This document shows positions 13,226 through 25,423 of a stretch of 64,000 nucleotides of DNA, one piece after another. The DNA is taken from assembly GCA_947179155.2 (NCBI GenBank), contig OX359285.1, forward strand, positions 8,634,731 through 8,698,730, given 5' to 3'. Source of the stretch: Hedera helix (Eukaryota > Streptophyta > Magnoliopsida > Apiales > Araliaceae). The translations under genes and the position numbers were made by a program. The notes beneath the pieces are model-generated. The model did no database searches. It was not told where the DNA came from and saw only the letters and a list, made by a program, of their open reading frames with translations. Each line of letters starts with the position of its first letter. Position 1 is the stretch's first letter.

Positions 13226-13725
13226 ATGGCAATGGTGGGGCGGGGATTACACATCTCACCCGCATCCTCGGTCTTATAAAAATTTCTCATACTTGCCCCA
13301 TTTTTCATAGAATTAAAATTTAATAACCATCTCCATACCCACAGAAAATTTAAGCCCCTGCCCCATAGGAAATTTATATCATCACGGGGATTAATATTTT
13401 GTGAATTTTTTAAATTAAAAATTCAATTTTAGTTATATTTACAAATATACATACATGAAAAATCTTATTTTAGCGCATACATGATAAAATTAGAAAAAAA
13501 TCAAATAATAATATTTATGCACACATGGACTGATGGACATATATTTTAACAAATATTAATTGAATTAATATATTACTATTCGGGGCGGGTACAGGGCGGG
13601 GATTGGGGGTGGGGGAAGCAAATACCACCTCTACCCATCCCCATAAAGGACATTTGGTGATTCACCATCCCGACCAGGTCAGTGTCAAAATCATTGTCCC
13701 CGTTCAACGTGAGGCGTAAAGATCA
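13226..13725. repeat. Interspersed repeat with G-rich and C-rich ends
   Basis: A ~500 base block starts with a G-rich segment (GGTGGGGCGGGGATTAC), has an AT-rich middle, then a second G-rich segment (CGGGGCGGGTACAGGGCGGG) followed by C-rich CCACCTCTACCCATCCCC. The composition differs sharply from the surrounding ~30% GC DNA. It looks like a non-coding interspersed repeat. I cannot name the family and see no clean terminal inverted repeats or target duplication. Confidence 0.4.
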
Positions 13726-14302
13726 CTATGGAGATGAGAAAAATTGTCATCCTTAGAAATAACCACTCATTAACTAAAAAAGAAAATACTTCTAATTACA
13801 ATAGTTATGTAAATTTATTCGTTTATATTTTTACTCTTCCACCTTCTCGTAATCTTTTATCTTGTAACTTTTATTTTTAAATTTATTTGTTGTGTGTTTA
13901 CATGCGTTAACAGTTGACTAGTCATATATAATAGCTAGCGAGCGAGTGCGAGCTAGCGGGCAAGCTTTACATGTACCCCTAAAGGCTAAATAGGAAGGGA
14001 TAAGATCAAAATAGAGGGCCAAATGAGGCTACCTCAATTTATATAACCTCGAATAATTAAGCAATTAGTTCATTATTGGACAAATAATTAAGCAATTAGT
14101 TCGTTATTTAAGCAAATTGCTATCCCTGGCAGGCAGGCCCAGCTGCATTTTGATCCACTATTTTACTTGTTCAACCTAATTAGAAGAGCTTATTAATTTT
14201 GTCAGTCTTTGCAAACTACTGCATGTCCTGCTCCATACTACTGCCTACTTCTACATCAACCTATAAAATTGGCTTAATTCTTTTGTTGTTTTTTTCTTTA
14301 AG
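13726..14302. other. Intergenic DNA upstream of a pseudogene
   Basis: No coding segment is recognised. A short repeated GCGAGCGAGTGCGAGCTAGC stretch lies at 13938-13958. The direct repeat AATAATTAAGCAATTAGTTC occurs at about 14051 and 14083. A pyrimidine-rich acceptor ends at 14302. Confidence 0.5.
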
Positions 14303-15400
14303 TCAAAATTGAGCAGCTCCGTGATAAACATGGTGTGCTCTACTTTGCGTGTCTGTCCCACAGCCAGGGTTTTGTTAAATGTTTCCATCATGAGGACCTT
14401 GAAGAAGTTTATTTTTCTCACCACGGACAGTTGGAGGTTGTGCTTGTTGCATTGGGTGATGATCATAAGGAGATTTTCCACTCTACATTCTTCAAGATGT
14501 TGTGGCTTGCTATCCCATACGAAGATAAACAGGCTAGACAAGACTTGCAAATCAAGTTTGCTATTCCACAAGATTCATCAGCAAGAACTGTTATGTTTGC
14601 TCCCGATGGCACAATCTTGGCCTTTATGGTCCCAAAGGATTTCCTTTCACCGAAGATAAGTTAGATGAAGTAGACCATGACGATCAAGAACTCATGAAAA
14701 ACCTATACCGGAAGAAACTGTCATTGACCAAACTCTTTGCCGACACTGTAACTACCTATGAAGGAAAAAAGGCAAGTCAATTTATTTGCTTGCTAAGGTG
14801 ACTAGTAATTTCTCTTTATACAATACGGTTGGTCGTGACTCGTCCAAATATCTATATTGTGGTTCTCTATCATTTGAGATTTTTAAATTCCTGTATACGA
14901 CTTTTGTTTATAGGTAAGTACCTCAAAGCTTGAAGGCATGACTGTGGGCCTATATTTTTTATGAAGAATCATACTCTAACATTGAACGGACTAGAAAACT
15001 TAAGAGGATCTGGGAATTATTGGAATGTAGGCCGGATATAGATTTTGAGATTGTGTTAAATCATAGTCTTGTTTTGAATCAATCTTCTGCGAAGGCCGAA
15101 TTCAAGAAAGAGTTTGGAAATATCTCTTGGTATACCTTGTTAGCAAGTGGTAGAAAGTTGCGTCGTGTTCTCAAAATTGTTGTTCTTAGCCAAATTAAGG
15201 TTCTACATGAGGCATGTTATTTGATTATTCTTGAGCTTGGTCGATTTCTGAATTACTTTGCTTTTGACATCTATAGCATTTTGGGATTTGATGCATATCC
15301 TTTTAGCTTGGAAAATGCTGTGAAGTTAATGAGGAGCAATCTAGAAAGAACACTGGTGTTAGATAAACTTATATCACCCAATGCTCCTTTGCACAGATGA
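14303..15400 (+). pseudogene. Nucleoredoxin-like protein, frameshifted
   Basis: A remnant of a plant nucleoredoxin, a multi-thioredoxin-fold oxidoreductase. An acceptor at 14302 opens a first thioredoxin-like domain (LEVVLVAL, then FFKMLWLAIPYEDKQAR, as in the family's MPWLAxPFxD segment). Near 14620 the frame shifts. The linker continues as GFPFTEDKLDEVDHDDQELM to 14771, where AAG is followed by GCAAGT, the classic GC-type donor. The next exon starts at 14914 (SKLEGMTVGLYF), shifts frame again near 14955, and continues with a second degenerate domain ending GFDAYPFSLENAVKL, the family's inter-domain AYPFT signature. Neither domain shows the WCPPC or CxxC active site, so redox activity is not expected. 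The 5' exon is not visible. Two frameshifts and a stop at 15398 argue for a pseudogene, though assembly errors could cause indels. Confidence 0.6.
14772..14913 (+). other. GC-AG intron of the nucleoredoxin relic
   Basis: The donor AAG|GCAAGT fits the strong consensus seen at rare plant GC-AG introns. The acceptor TTTATAG ends at 14913. Coding similarity to the nucleoredoxin linker resumes in phase on both sides, which supports the non-canonical donor. Confidence 0.55.
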
Positions 15401-15861
15401 TGTATCTGCACCGGATATTCTAGTTGCAGAAGATGTTCTACTTGCAGCCGGGACGTATGCTTATTCTTATGATGAGCCCTAGCTATTGTGCATGTTATTA
15501 TTTTCGTGTCATTTTGTGATTATTTTGGGTCTTTTGTGTTATTCAGTGTTTGATTTTGTGTGATTCTGTGTGTAGTTTTGTGTCTTTGTAAGCAAAAACA
15601 AGTAAAGGACCTGTAAATGTTGATTTGCATTTTTGAAATTTTCAATCCCTCTTGTAGGATGATATTGTGTCTTCTAATATTCTACGGAAGCGTGTCCTTT
15701 TATTGTTTGCAACTCCTTCCTATGGATCTAGATTATTTTATTTTTTTTACGGGAATTGAAGAAAATATATTCTGAGCAGCAAGGGACAGAGAACCACTTT
15801 AAGATTATTTAAATCTCACTGGACTGCGATAAATCCCTATCTTCCTTCCCTAAGTGTATCC
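15401..15861. other. Region between pseudogene pieces
   Basis: About 15401-15480 could be a further degenerate coding stretch (DDVSAPDILVAEDVLLAAG in one frame). The rest is T-rich and looks intronic or intergenic. Nothing else is recognised. Confidence 0.35.
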
Positions 15862-16146
15862 ATGAAATGCCATGGTTGGTCCATTCTTTTGTCCCGCATT
15901 TTTCTGCTTCCGTGGTCCAACAGGTGTTCAAGTTTGAATATCCTATACCCTTTTCTTGCCATTGTAGCCTTTAGACCAACTGAGCATTTTGTAGCAAATG
16001 AATCCAACTTAGCTTACAAAGAAAAATGGAGTTCCAACTATCCATTCGTTGAATCGTATGGTTGTGAACAAGAGGCTCGCAGGGAATTTATGAGTTACAT
16101 GTGGGATTTGGAACTATTTTCCCTAGTATCTCCTCACCAAAACTAG
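15862..16146 (+). pseudogene. Possible third thioredoxin-fold piece
   Basis: One frame near 15864 reads EMPWLVHSFVPHFSASVV. After a one-base shift near 15955 another frame continues LAIVAFRPTEHFVAN. The order MPWxx, FK, IPxLAIV, P resembles the second half of a nucleoredoxin domain; sieve-element-occlusion proteins have a similar EMPWY segment, so that is an alternative. It probably belongs to the same broken gene as 14303-15400. The frameshift and lack of splice evidence keep confidence low. Confidence 0.3.
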
Positions 16147-16631
16147 ATTTGTTTCTCTTGGGGGTAATACTTGTGCTATGGTTGTCAGTTGTGCCTGAGT
16201 TTATATGGGATTTTGCACTTCAGTGTTCATACTCGTATTACTTTTACTAGATTAATACTTAATGTGATGGATGAATTACTCGATGAAGCCGTTAGAATGG
16301 TTTATATGTGTTGTTTGAGCAAGATTGTGCCGTGTTAAGTTTTATGTTTGGTGAGCAACAAAGCTAATAATAGTAGTGGGCAGTTCACATGGTGTTTGAT
16401 CAATTTATATGTATTAAAATAAGTATTAATATACAGATATGTAGTTAACTAACTAATCTGATGAATGTTATAGGGATGCTATTTGAGACAATTTTTTTGA
16501 TCCTTAGCGTTATCTGAACTAAAAGAGAAGGGGTATAAATAATGAAGAATGGTCTTATTATTAACAATGATTCTTGTTTTCAAATGCAAAACTTTCCATT
16601 TCCCAACTTTCATTTAGCCTCACAATTGTAA
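16147..16631. other. Intergenic DNA, nothing recognised
   Basis: AT-rich sequence with no supported reading frame, repeat or splice structure. Confidence 0.5.
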
Positions 16632-17028
16632 AACATGTTTGTTTGTAATGATTATAATTTTGGGATTGTATTTTAATGGATAATAATTTCAATATTACAA
16701 ATTCTATAATTAAGTAATTTTAATCACATATTTATTTAAAATGTGATTATTCATGTGATAATTTTAAATTATCTCATATTATTTTTATTTTGTCTATGAT
16801 TATTTAAATAATTAGATAAAAATTTATCTACTTTTGCTAGTAATAACAAAAAGATTGTATTTTCGATAACGTAAGTATAGATGTATAAAATAACATACAT
16901 TAGTCATATTGAAAAAGACCAAGGACAATTTTATCAACAAATTTTTAGTTTTCAAATGGCAGGGATTGTAATAATTAATTGAATTTAGTATTAAATAATC
17001 TTATATTTTAAGTCATTTTACGAGAATT

Positions 17029-20000
17029 TGTAATACCTCGAATATTTACGAGATTTGTAGAAGAAATCAAATATGATTAATTAAAGGTTGAGGTAAAACC
17101 TAGTTTTGGTGAATGAAATAAGTAGAGATATGTGTGCTGTAATTTCGATGACGAAATTTTTATAAGGAGGGGTGAATATAATATTCTGGATATTTCACGA
17201 GATTTTTAAATAAGGTGTTGATGATGAAATAAAGGTTGAAGTTTAAAACCTAGATTTGGAGAAGTAAAAAGTGTAGAAGTGAGTAAACATTTGATCATAA
17301 TCTTGGTCTTAAGATTGAAATGTGAGTGAATGAAGGTTTTTAAATTTTGGAACCTGGAATTTGATTGTGTATACTTGGATGTATATTAGTAATAAGGTAA
17401 TACAATACCTTTAAAGCTCGGTGAATGTATTTGACTATAAGAGATCATGTAAGAAGTTTTAATATGAGTTATGTGAGAAATTTATTAAGGAAATAAATTT
17501 CAATTATTGAGATATTTTTAAGTTAATGTGAAGTTGTATATGTATAAATACGTATATACTTGGTGGTGTGCTAATTATATTTTTAGCCGAGCGTGATAAA
17601 TGATTAACTAAATTAATCATCAATAATAATGTAAAGCTTAATCTATGAATTAAACAAACTTATGAAAGTTAAACTTTGAGTGGCAAATTAAGATAGCCCA
17701 AATTAGTAAATTGGGAAATGATAAGTTAGGTATTGTGGTGGCAATTAAAATTAAACTCAACAAAGTAGCCAGGTGTTGGAAATTAAAGAATAGCCCAAAA
17801 TGGATTAAGTTTATGGCGAGTCAAATTGATATATAAGGCAAGCCATATGAATATAGTAAACAAGCCTACACAGTTGATAATTACAAGACTTGTATGTGTG
17901 ACTAAGTTATTAAGGTGCTAGTCTAAGGTTAAGGATGAACTCTGTGTGGTTGTGATTACGTGAAATAGCGGTGTGAAGTGAGTTAGGTAATGGATACCTG
18001 ATTAAACGAGTATACTTATATGTGTGAAGACAAGTTAACAAATTAAAATATCAAGAAATGACTAAGGTGATCAAATGGTCAAAGTTCGACTAAAGAAAAT
18101 GAAAGAGAGTCCAGAAAACTCAAATTTGGAGTTCGAAAGAGAATTTGGAGATATGGACTGCACCGTTGAGTTCAGAACGTCGAATTTGACAATGAGAGAT
18201 AGTAAACACAATTTAGTGTTGGGGGTTGACTTTTGGTCAAAGTCAACTATTTGACTTGTAAGTTAAAAAATCAAAGTTAGAGTTTGGAGAAGAATTTTGA
18301 AAAACGGATCTCACCGTTGCGACGAGAACGTCAAATTTAGTAAGTATGGACTATAAACATGATATGTGTTCTGGTTGATTTTTTGGTCAAAGTTGACCGT
18401 TTGACTTTTTGGGGGTAAAAGATCAATCTTGAAGTTCGGAAGTGAATTTGAAGAAATAGATGTTACCATGATGTCGGGAACGTCCAATTTAGTAGGAATT
18501 GACTGTAATATTAAAATTTTAGTTTTTCGGATCAGACACTCAGAGAACGGGTCAGATAATTAAAAGTGGGACTAAGAAAAAAAGTAAACTCCAGATTTTT
18601 TAAGTGGCCCAACTGGATTATCAACAATTAGAGATAAGAGTGGAGATTTAAATGAGAGCCAATCATATTCTAGTGTAATCTAAACCAACCAATCACATTA
18701 TTCCATCTCCTATCTTGGTCAATTAATTTATTTGATTAAACTCATTCCTTGTGAGCATTTTCAACATTTGAGAGTGAGAGGGGAGACTCATGGGCTGAGG
18801 AAAAAAAATGAGAATGAGAGGAAGCTTAAGAAGCCAAGAAGAGATTGAAAGCTAAGAAGTTATACTACTAAACCTTTGAATTAATCTTTAATTTCTTGGG
18901 TAGATGTTAGGTTTTGTTGAAATTAATGGTATTAGATCATGATTTAACTTGTGTATAATGATCAAACCATAGATTATCATGAATCTAGTAGATGATTCAC
19001 GGATTTAATTAAAAAGAAAGAAAAGTTGAACAAATTCGCGGAGAAATTTGTGTTGTGTTGCAGTCAGTTTGAGGATTTTTTAAAAAATCAAGTTTTTTGA
19101 GTTAGAGAGCGGGCTATATATCAAATTAAAGATACGGAAGTAAGATACACACAAAAACTTTTAGATCACAGAAATTCTTTATGGTTTGTGCGTAGTGATC
19201 GTTTGAATCAGGCTGGGTCGGGCGAAAATCTGTCTGCCCAGATTCTGCTGCGAATTTGGACTTTGTAAAATTTATATAAAATCATATGTTTGAAATTTGA
19301 GATTGATGTAAACTACAAAGTTGTAGATATGGAAGTTATCTAGAATTAACCAAAATATTTAACCATTTTATGGAGTATAGAAATTTTGAAAAAATTTAAG
19401 TTGTGTCACTGTCTAGGAAGTTCTATTCTCTGGATAGGTTGTGTAAACGGTTAGATCTGTGTTGTTTGGTGAATGGGATGAGGTCAAGACCTGAATAAGA
19501 CTTAAAGTATACGTCATAAGCTTTAATTTGATATAAAGTTGATCAAAATCGGACTTGTAACGAAGAAGTTATGAGTAAAATAAAAATAGTGTTTTGTAAA
19601 AAAAAAAGTTGAAATTGTTTTTGTTGTTTTCAGTATAGTTCCGTATGGAATTGGAAAATGTGATCTAAAGAGAGGTTGTATAGAATTAAATTGTGTGTGG
19701 AATAGACTTAAGATTCATAATTTTAGGATAAACGTGCTAATTTCTATGAATTTCGAAAGTTTTAGCGCATTAAAAAATAAAATTTAATTATTAAAAATAT
19801 TTTTATGCTGAAATAATTTATGGAAAGAAATATTGTAATATTATTTCTTATTTTTTTAAAAATTTTGGTAAATTATTGTGGAGCATGGGTATTTATTGTA
19901 TTTTATGGCTATTTCAAGTTAATATAAAAATAAGTGAAAATTCATGGAAATTCTATGAATGTTGAAAAACTATGAAACTTGGTGGAAAAATTTATAATAA

Positions 20001-21383
20001 TATAGGATAAATATTGATGGTGTTTGGGGAATATGAAAGTATGTTTTGTAATTATTTATATTTTAAAAGCTATTAAATAATGGTTTTTATATATAAATAA
20101 TTACATAAACTTGTCTGATAATCCAGAAATTTTGAAAATTGGTCGAAAAGTCTTGAATGATATTCTAGAGACTTTAAGATGATGATTGGACTAATGTGAG
20201 ATTGAGTTAATATTTAACTCTTTTAAATATTAATCCATTAATGTAAGAATTGAGATAGATTACCAGAAAATAAGTATGGGCGAACGGACATGCCAGGTTA
20301 TGTTTGACATGTTAAGTGATATATGCGGTTATGTTATTAAACTAAACTAACGTATTGAATTTATAATTGACTATATTTAATTAATATATTAAATATAGGT
20401 TGTACGATAACGGTTTTGGCCGAGTTTTACTAATCGGTGAACTACGGACCGAGGCAAGTTCTTCAGTACTTGTTGCTACTTGCTTATTTGTTGATGTATG
20501 ATTAAATTGATTAAATGCATATGAAATTACGTGTTATGTGATTACTTGATAATTTGATCAATGTACACACTTGGTGCAATTATGTGAGTACCTCTGAAGA
20601 TGTTCAATATTTGATCTGAATAGCCGTTAAATCGTAATGAATACAGTATATATAAGATGATGTGTAGAAATAGTTACACAACACGTTAAGCATGACACAC
20701 ACATAGCATGTTAATTGTTATATGCTACATGAAGCATGAAATGTGTAAACTGTTGAACTTGCTGAGCCGTTGTGCTCATCCTTGCCCAATATTAACATTT
20801 TACAGGTGAAAATGAGAATCCTAGAGTATCGGGATATAATAGAGTTATGTTACAACATCGATTAAGGTTATAATGTAATTAGTTTAGTTTTCTGATATAA
20901 TGATTCGTTGTAGTTGAAATTATTAAGGCTTATGAGAATTATTAATATGTCAACGGTGTTATGAGTCCTGATCGGACTGTTAATGGGTTACTTAAGTATT
21001 TTGATTGTACAGGTGTATAATTATGGTATTGATTGAACTATGCAAAAAAAATTATAAGCAGCTAACAACGGAAGTCCGAAGTAATATTAAATTTTAGATT
21101 TTGAACTATCATACGTTTACAATTGGGGTGATAAGTCAAATCAGATAATAAATGAGATTGACAGTAAAAGTAAAAAGTAAATGTTGTGATCCAGGGACTA
21201 GGATCGAGATGTAAAGATTTTAAATGTAAAAATATTTTAATAGAATGATGAGAAAAAAAAATTATACCGAAAAATTTGGTTATTGATGATGTAAAGTCAA
21301 TTAATAGATTTAATAAGGTGATTAAAAGTTTATTAACGAACCGAAATTAGGGATAAGTTTATGTAAATTTTGGGGTCGTTACA
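17029..21383 (+). mobile_element. LTR element E, internally deleted
   Basis: A 4355 bp unit flanked by perfect 5 bp direct repeats GAATT (17024-17028 and 21384-21388). It begins with a stub of an LTR start (17029 to ~17135, TGTAATACCTCG). A ~40 base scrap of internal 3' end follows, containing TTTCGATGACGAAATTTTT and the purine tract AAGGAGGGGTG (17164-17174). A full LTR then runs 17177-21383 and ends GGGGTCGTTACA. The GACGAAATTT...AAGGAGGGG...TGTAATA arrangement is typical of plant Ty3/gypsy elements. All gag-pol and the primer binding site are gone. The full LTR is unusually long (4.2 kb) and its start is alignable with the LTR start of element C. No coding capacity remains. Confidence 0.8.
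17177..21383 (+). repeat. Long terminal repeat of element E (4.2 kb)
   Basis: The start has mutated from TG to TATAATATTCTGG; the end CGTTACA is conserved. The body is AT-rich and non-coding. It carries the hairpin-forming motif TTGCTGAGCCGTTGTGCTCA at about 20759-20778, ~600 bases before the LTR end, as in the minus-strand LTR at 51172-53560. Confidence 0.75.
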
Positions 21384-21489
21384 GAATTAATAGTCCCAAA
21401 TACAATTTTTGAAACAAGCAAGGGATTATGATTAAATAATCCAATCTTAAGAATTATCTTTGCAAACAAACATGAAACATGGCCTAGGT

Positions 21490-23093
21490 GTTTGCATGTA
21501 ATTATGTAATTAATGTTATTGATTATATATATATATATATATTAAGTGTGTAATTAATATTATCGATTATACATTATATATACATATAGCAATTATGGTG
21601 CAAATTTTGTTCCATGTTGTAATTTCATCAAAATGTTTCTGAACTTTGAACTCTTTTGTATGTGATCTAATAATTTTCAAATTATTTCATGAATATCCAA
21701 TTATTGTATATATTTAAGGGGATATGAAGCACGACATGTTATTCCCAAAGGGCATAAGAGTTCTAGAAGGGGGGGTTGAATAGATTCTTTTATAAACTTT
21801 TACTTTAAATTATTTATCCGATAACTTATTAGTTATGCACAGCAAAATAATAGTTGTTTATAAAACCATTTTAAAGATTATTGAAGTTTACAGCTCTAAA
21901 TTTAATGTATCAATATGGAATTAAACCTTAATTCAAATGGTAGTTGATATTGCAGTTAGTTATAACAATTTATGACATGTAAAACAGTTAAATGAGGCAT
22001 ATATTTTTAAGATGTTCAGAGTCTAACTACTTCTAGTTCTTTCATCCACTCAGTATCACAATAAGCCACTAAGGCTTAACCTCACTAAGAGACTGATTCC
22101 TCTGAATCATGCGAGTAACTAAGTCTCGTCTTGCTAAAGATCACTAAGATCTAACTCTGTTTGTTGGTCAGTTATTTGTGTTAAGGCGTTGTTAAGAAAC
22201 TTTACGCTTTTCTTTAAATGGCTTAGCAGTAATGATAGATGTCACATAAATTGTAAAGTGATTTCTAGATCGTAAAATAACTTCTTGTAGTATCGTAGAG
22301 TGTGTTTGGCTTCAGACTCTTGTATATTTTTAATCGATTTCTATATTCTCACTGTTCAATCTTCTCTATCTTTTAATTGATACATGATCTTTTTTTTTTT
22401 ATTATGTCTTTATAGATTTTCTTTGGAAATCTGTTCATTAGAAAGTCCTGTATTATAGCTGCAAAAGTCATATGTCAGTCTGCTGTAGCTATTTGTGAAC
22501 GTTAACTGTGTCAAGCTAATCTCTGAGTGCTGTGAGAAAATGTCTTTACCAAATATAGCTGCTGGAGTTGTGACTTATTAGACATTTTTTTTCTTTTTCT
22601 GTCAACACACTTCAGGATCTCTAAAATTCTTGCGTGTTGAGGAAGCTTTCATATCCCAACGGTAACTTCCAAAGTTACACTCTACGATATGATAGACTTG
22701 GATCGTAGATTCAAGCTTCTAGTAAGTTCATTCAACAATTTTGATTGTTTGGAGTTACTCTACATTTTTGCTCTGTCCTTCTATCACTTTGCGAACTCTC
22801 ATTCCTTTGCATTCTGTTCAACTACTTTTCCCGTTGCTTAGTTTACTCTGTGATCTTTGAGTAACTAAGTCTCAGCTCTGTGAACTTGGACTTCCTAGTT
22901 TATTACAAGATCTAACTCTATCAAATGGAACAACTTAACATTATTTTATCCCTATGTCCTTTTACATTGATTATCTTTGGAGGACTTTACAATATTACTT
23001 AATTTCTTTTCTGATTACAAATATATATTAATCTTGTCATAATCATCATTACCAGCAATCATCATTAAATCCAAATAGACTTAAACATAAATA
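21490..23093. other. Unassigned repeat-like DNA
   Basis: No gene is visible. An AT dinucleotide run lies at 21526-21541. The segment GTTCTAGAAGGGGGGGTTGA at about 21757 resembles purine tracts next to retrotransposon LTRs. The phrase AGTAACTAAGTCTC recurs at about 22111 and 22861, and AAGATCTAACTCT at about 22146 and 22907, suggesting an internally duplicated repeat. I cannot assign a family. Confidence 0.35.
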
Positions 23094-23577
23094 TGCTAAC
23101 GGGATGGAATACCCCGTAATAAGCCTAGATATCGTTCTAGATTAACAGAATAACATTGAGTGTATGAGAGTTTTTGAATCCACAAGAAGAACGTAATAAA
23201 ACAAAATTTATAATTGATCAAAAGCTACCATGCTGAAAGAGTTACAATTGTTTATATAGTAAGAAAATCTTAATCAGCAAACGCTAAGCTTTATTGGGCC
23301 AAATAAAAAATTAATATTAAAATCCTAATGAAAAAGCCAAAAATAATAAAACTGAAACATAAAACTACAAAAATCTCATAGATGAATGCGAATTTGGCTT
23401 TAAAATGACAACCTGGGATGTACTAATCCATTCTTTCCATAATGTCGTTTACATGCGAAAAATAGCGGTTTCAAGCCCAATTCATAGTCTAGCCCAATTA
23501 TTAACTATTTTGACTTCCCGCAACCCGACTTTTGGCAATCCAATTGTTCTATATATAATTTTGCTAATTCATCTACA
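23094..23577 (-). repeat. LTR of a minus-strand Ty3/gypsy relic
   Basis: A 484 base unit starts TGCTAACGGG and ends TCATCTACA (TG...CA). Immediately to the right, read on the minus strand, lie the degenerate end of a pol frame (LEDKLFLSEW then stop) and the purine tract AGCGAGTGGGAAT. That order, LEDK-type pol end, polypurine tract, LTR, is typical of plant Ty3/gypsy chromoviruses. Only ~60 bases of internal region are recognisable. Confidence 0.55.
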
Positions 23578-23592
23578 TTATTCCCACTCGCT

Positions 23593-24007
23593 TAAAAAAA
23601 GCTTGTCCTCTAGTTATAATCCAGATAATTAGGCTCAACAAGACGGTGATAAGTATATAAATCGGACACATTAAAGGTCCTAGATATAGTCATTTGCTCA
23701 GGAAGATCCATTGTGAGATTCTAAATTTTTACAAAAAATGTAAATGTAAATGATAATATAAATAAAGGTTACGTTTATAACCTAAAATATATATCATATA
23801 TAATGAAATACCTCAATGAAATAAAAATATAAATGACAAAACTACTAAAGGTAAAATTATAACCTAGAGCATACTCTTTTACATATTGAAATCAAATATA
23901 TCGCAAATAAAACGACCGAAATTGAAATAAGTTAACATAATAATGCAAAATACAAAAAATTATTTTTTTTTAAAAAAAAAGATGGCACGAGTACCTACCA
24001 CCAAGGT
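23593..24007. other. Unassigned AT-rich DNA
   Basis: No gene. A sequence resembling the start of element A's LTR (TGAGATTCTAAATTTTTACA) occurs at about 23714, so this may include an older fragment of the same family. Confidence 0.35.
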
Positions 24008-25344
24008 TGTAAGACTTCAACTTTTATTGAATAAAATTTAATTTTTTTTTCATATATTATTCTGAAACAGTAAGGTGTTAATTTGATAAAAAATAAAGTT
24101 AATGATATTTTGTGCAAATTGTAGTTTGTCGGGGAATATTTGTTTTGTTGAAAAATATTTGATTCGTACGATGGCGCCAAAATAATCAGTTATGGGTGGA
24201 CCCCACAACAAAATTTTGTCGGATATAAAAAACGATATCATTAACCTTTTTAAATAAAAATGATTAATGGTACCATCACTTTTAACTATTTAAATACTAA
24301 GTGATAAAAAAAATAATAGTATACAGTATTTTATGATATTTAACACACAGTATTGCATAGTATTTTATATTATTGAATTGATAAAGTGACCATTACACAT
24401 CATTTCATCAATAATTGTTATTACACATTATTTTACATTATTGAATCAATAATTGTCATTGCACATCATTCTATATTATTAAGTCAATAATCATGGCAAT
24501 GCACAACATCTTGTATCGTTAGACCAATAATTGTCACATTAGTAATCACGGGTATTAAATAGTTAGACAGACTCATTATTTGAATAACACTGAATATTTA
24601 AATAATTGTGATATTAAGTCAATCATATAATAATATAAAAGATGAACAATATAATCTTTAAATGTGTAGTGTGAAGCTTAAAAATGTGAAACGTGTGATG
24701 GATAGTGTAGTTTAAGGTATAAATCATGTGATTTGTTAATGGGTGGTGTATATTAAGTTAGATTAATGTGTGAATCATGTGATTTACTAATGGATGTTGT
24801 AGATTAAGTTAGATTAAGATGTGACTCATGTGATTAGGGTGTGAATCATGTGATTAGTTAATAGACGGTGTAGATTAAAAAATATGAAATGTGTTTTTGG
24901 AATAGTTGGTTAAGTTTTGGCTATAAATAAGGGGTTTGACATAAGAAATTTTCATATCCTTGTTACTTATCATTCCTTCCACTTTCTAAATATTCTTAGT
25001 GTAAGATTTCTCTGAGTGAGTTAAGGTTATCTTAAGTGTTGGTGAAAATCGGTAAAAGTCGAGTATTATCCAAGTAAGTTTTTTTTCCCTATAAAAGTTA
25101 TATAAGCACTCACACAAGTCACATGTTGTTTACAACTCTTCTTTTAAAAGACTATTATGTCAAAAGATTTATTTTAAAAAATTTCTTTGGAATATATTAT
25201 TTTAAAATATTGTTTACTTCTCCAAAAACTATTTTAAAGTATATTCCATTCTACTACACAAATTTATACTATCAAATCACTTTTTATTATTTCATACGAG
25301 TTAGTATACACCATAAAATCTATATGTGGTAGTTACTAATTAAA

Positions 25345-25423
<79 letters not shown>

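Larger units (their letters stand above)
16632..21478. mobile_element. MITE-like element F, split by LTR element E
   Basis: The left piece (16632-17028) begins AAACATGTTTGTTTGTAATG. The reverse complement of the end of the right piece (21389-21478) reads CATGTTTCATGTTTGTTTGC, followed by similar subterminal sequence (TAATTCTTAAGATTGGATT against TATAATTTTGGGATTGTA). Without the insertion this would be a ~490 bp AT-rich, non-coding inverted-repeat element. The TGTTTGTTTG-type ends recall hAT or PIF/Harbinger MITEs. I could not identify its target duplication. Confidence 0.4.

Noticed and set aside
21757..21785. Polypurine tract GAAGGGGGGGTTGA marking another LTR element
   Set aside because: No LTR pair, primer site or coding similarity could be tied to it, so it is only mentioned within the unassigned region.
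23995..24241. Short minus-strand frames at the start of LTR A
   Set aside because: They lie in the LTR start sequence that is repeated at 26956, so they are non-coding repeat.
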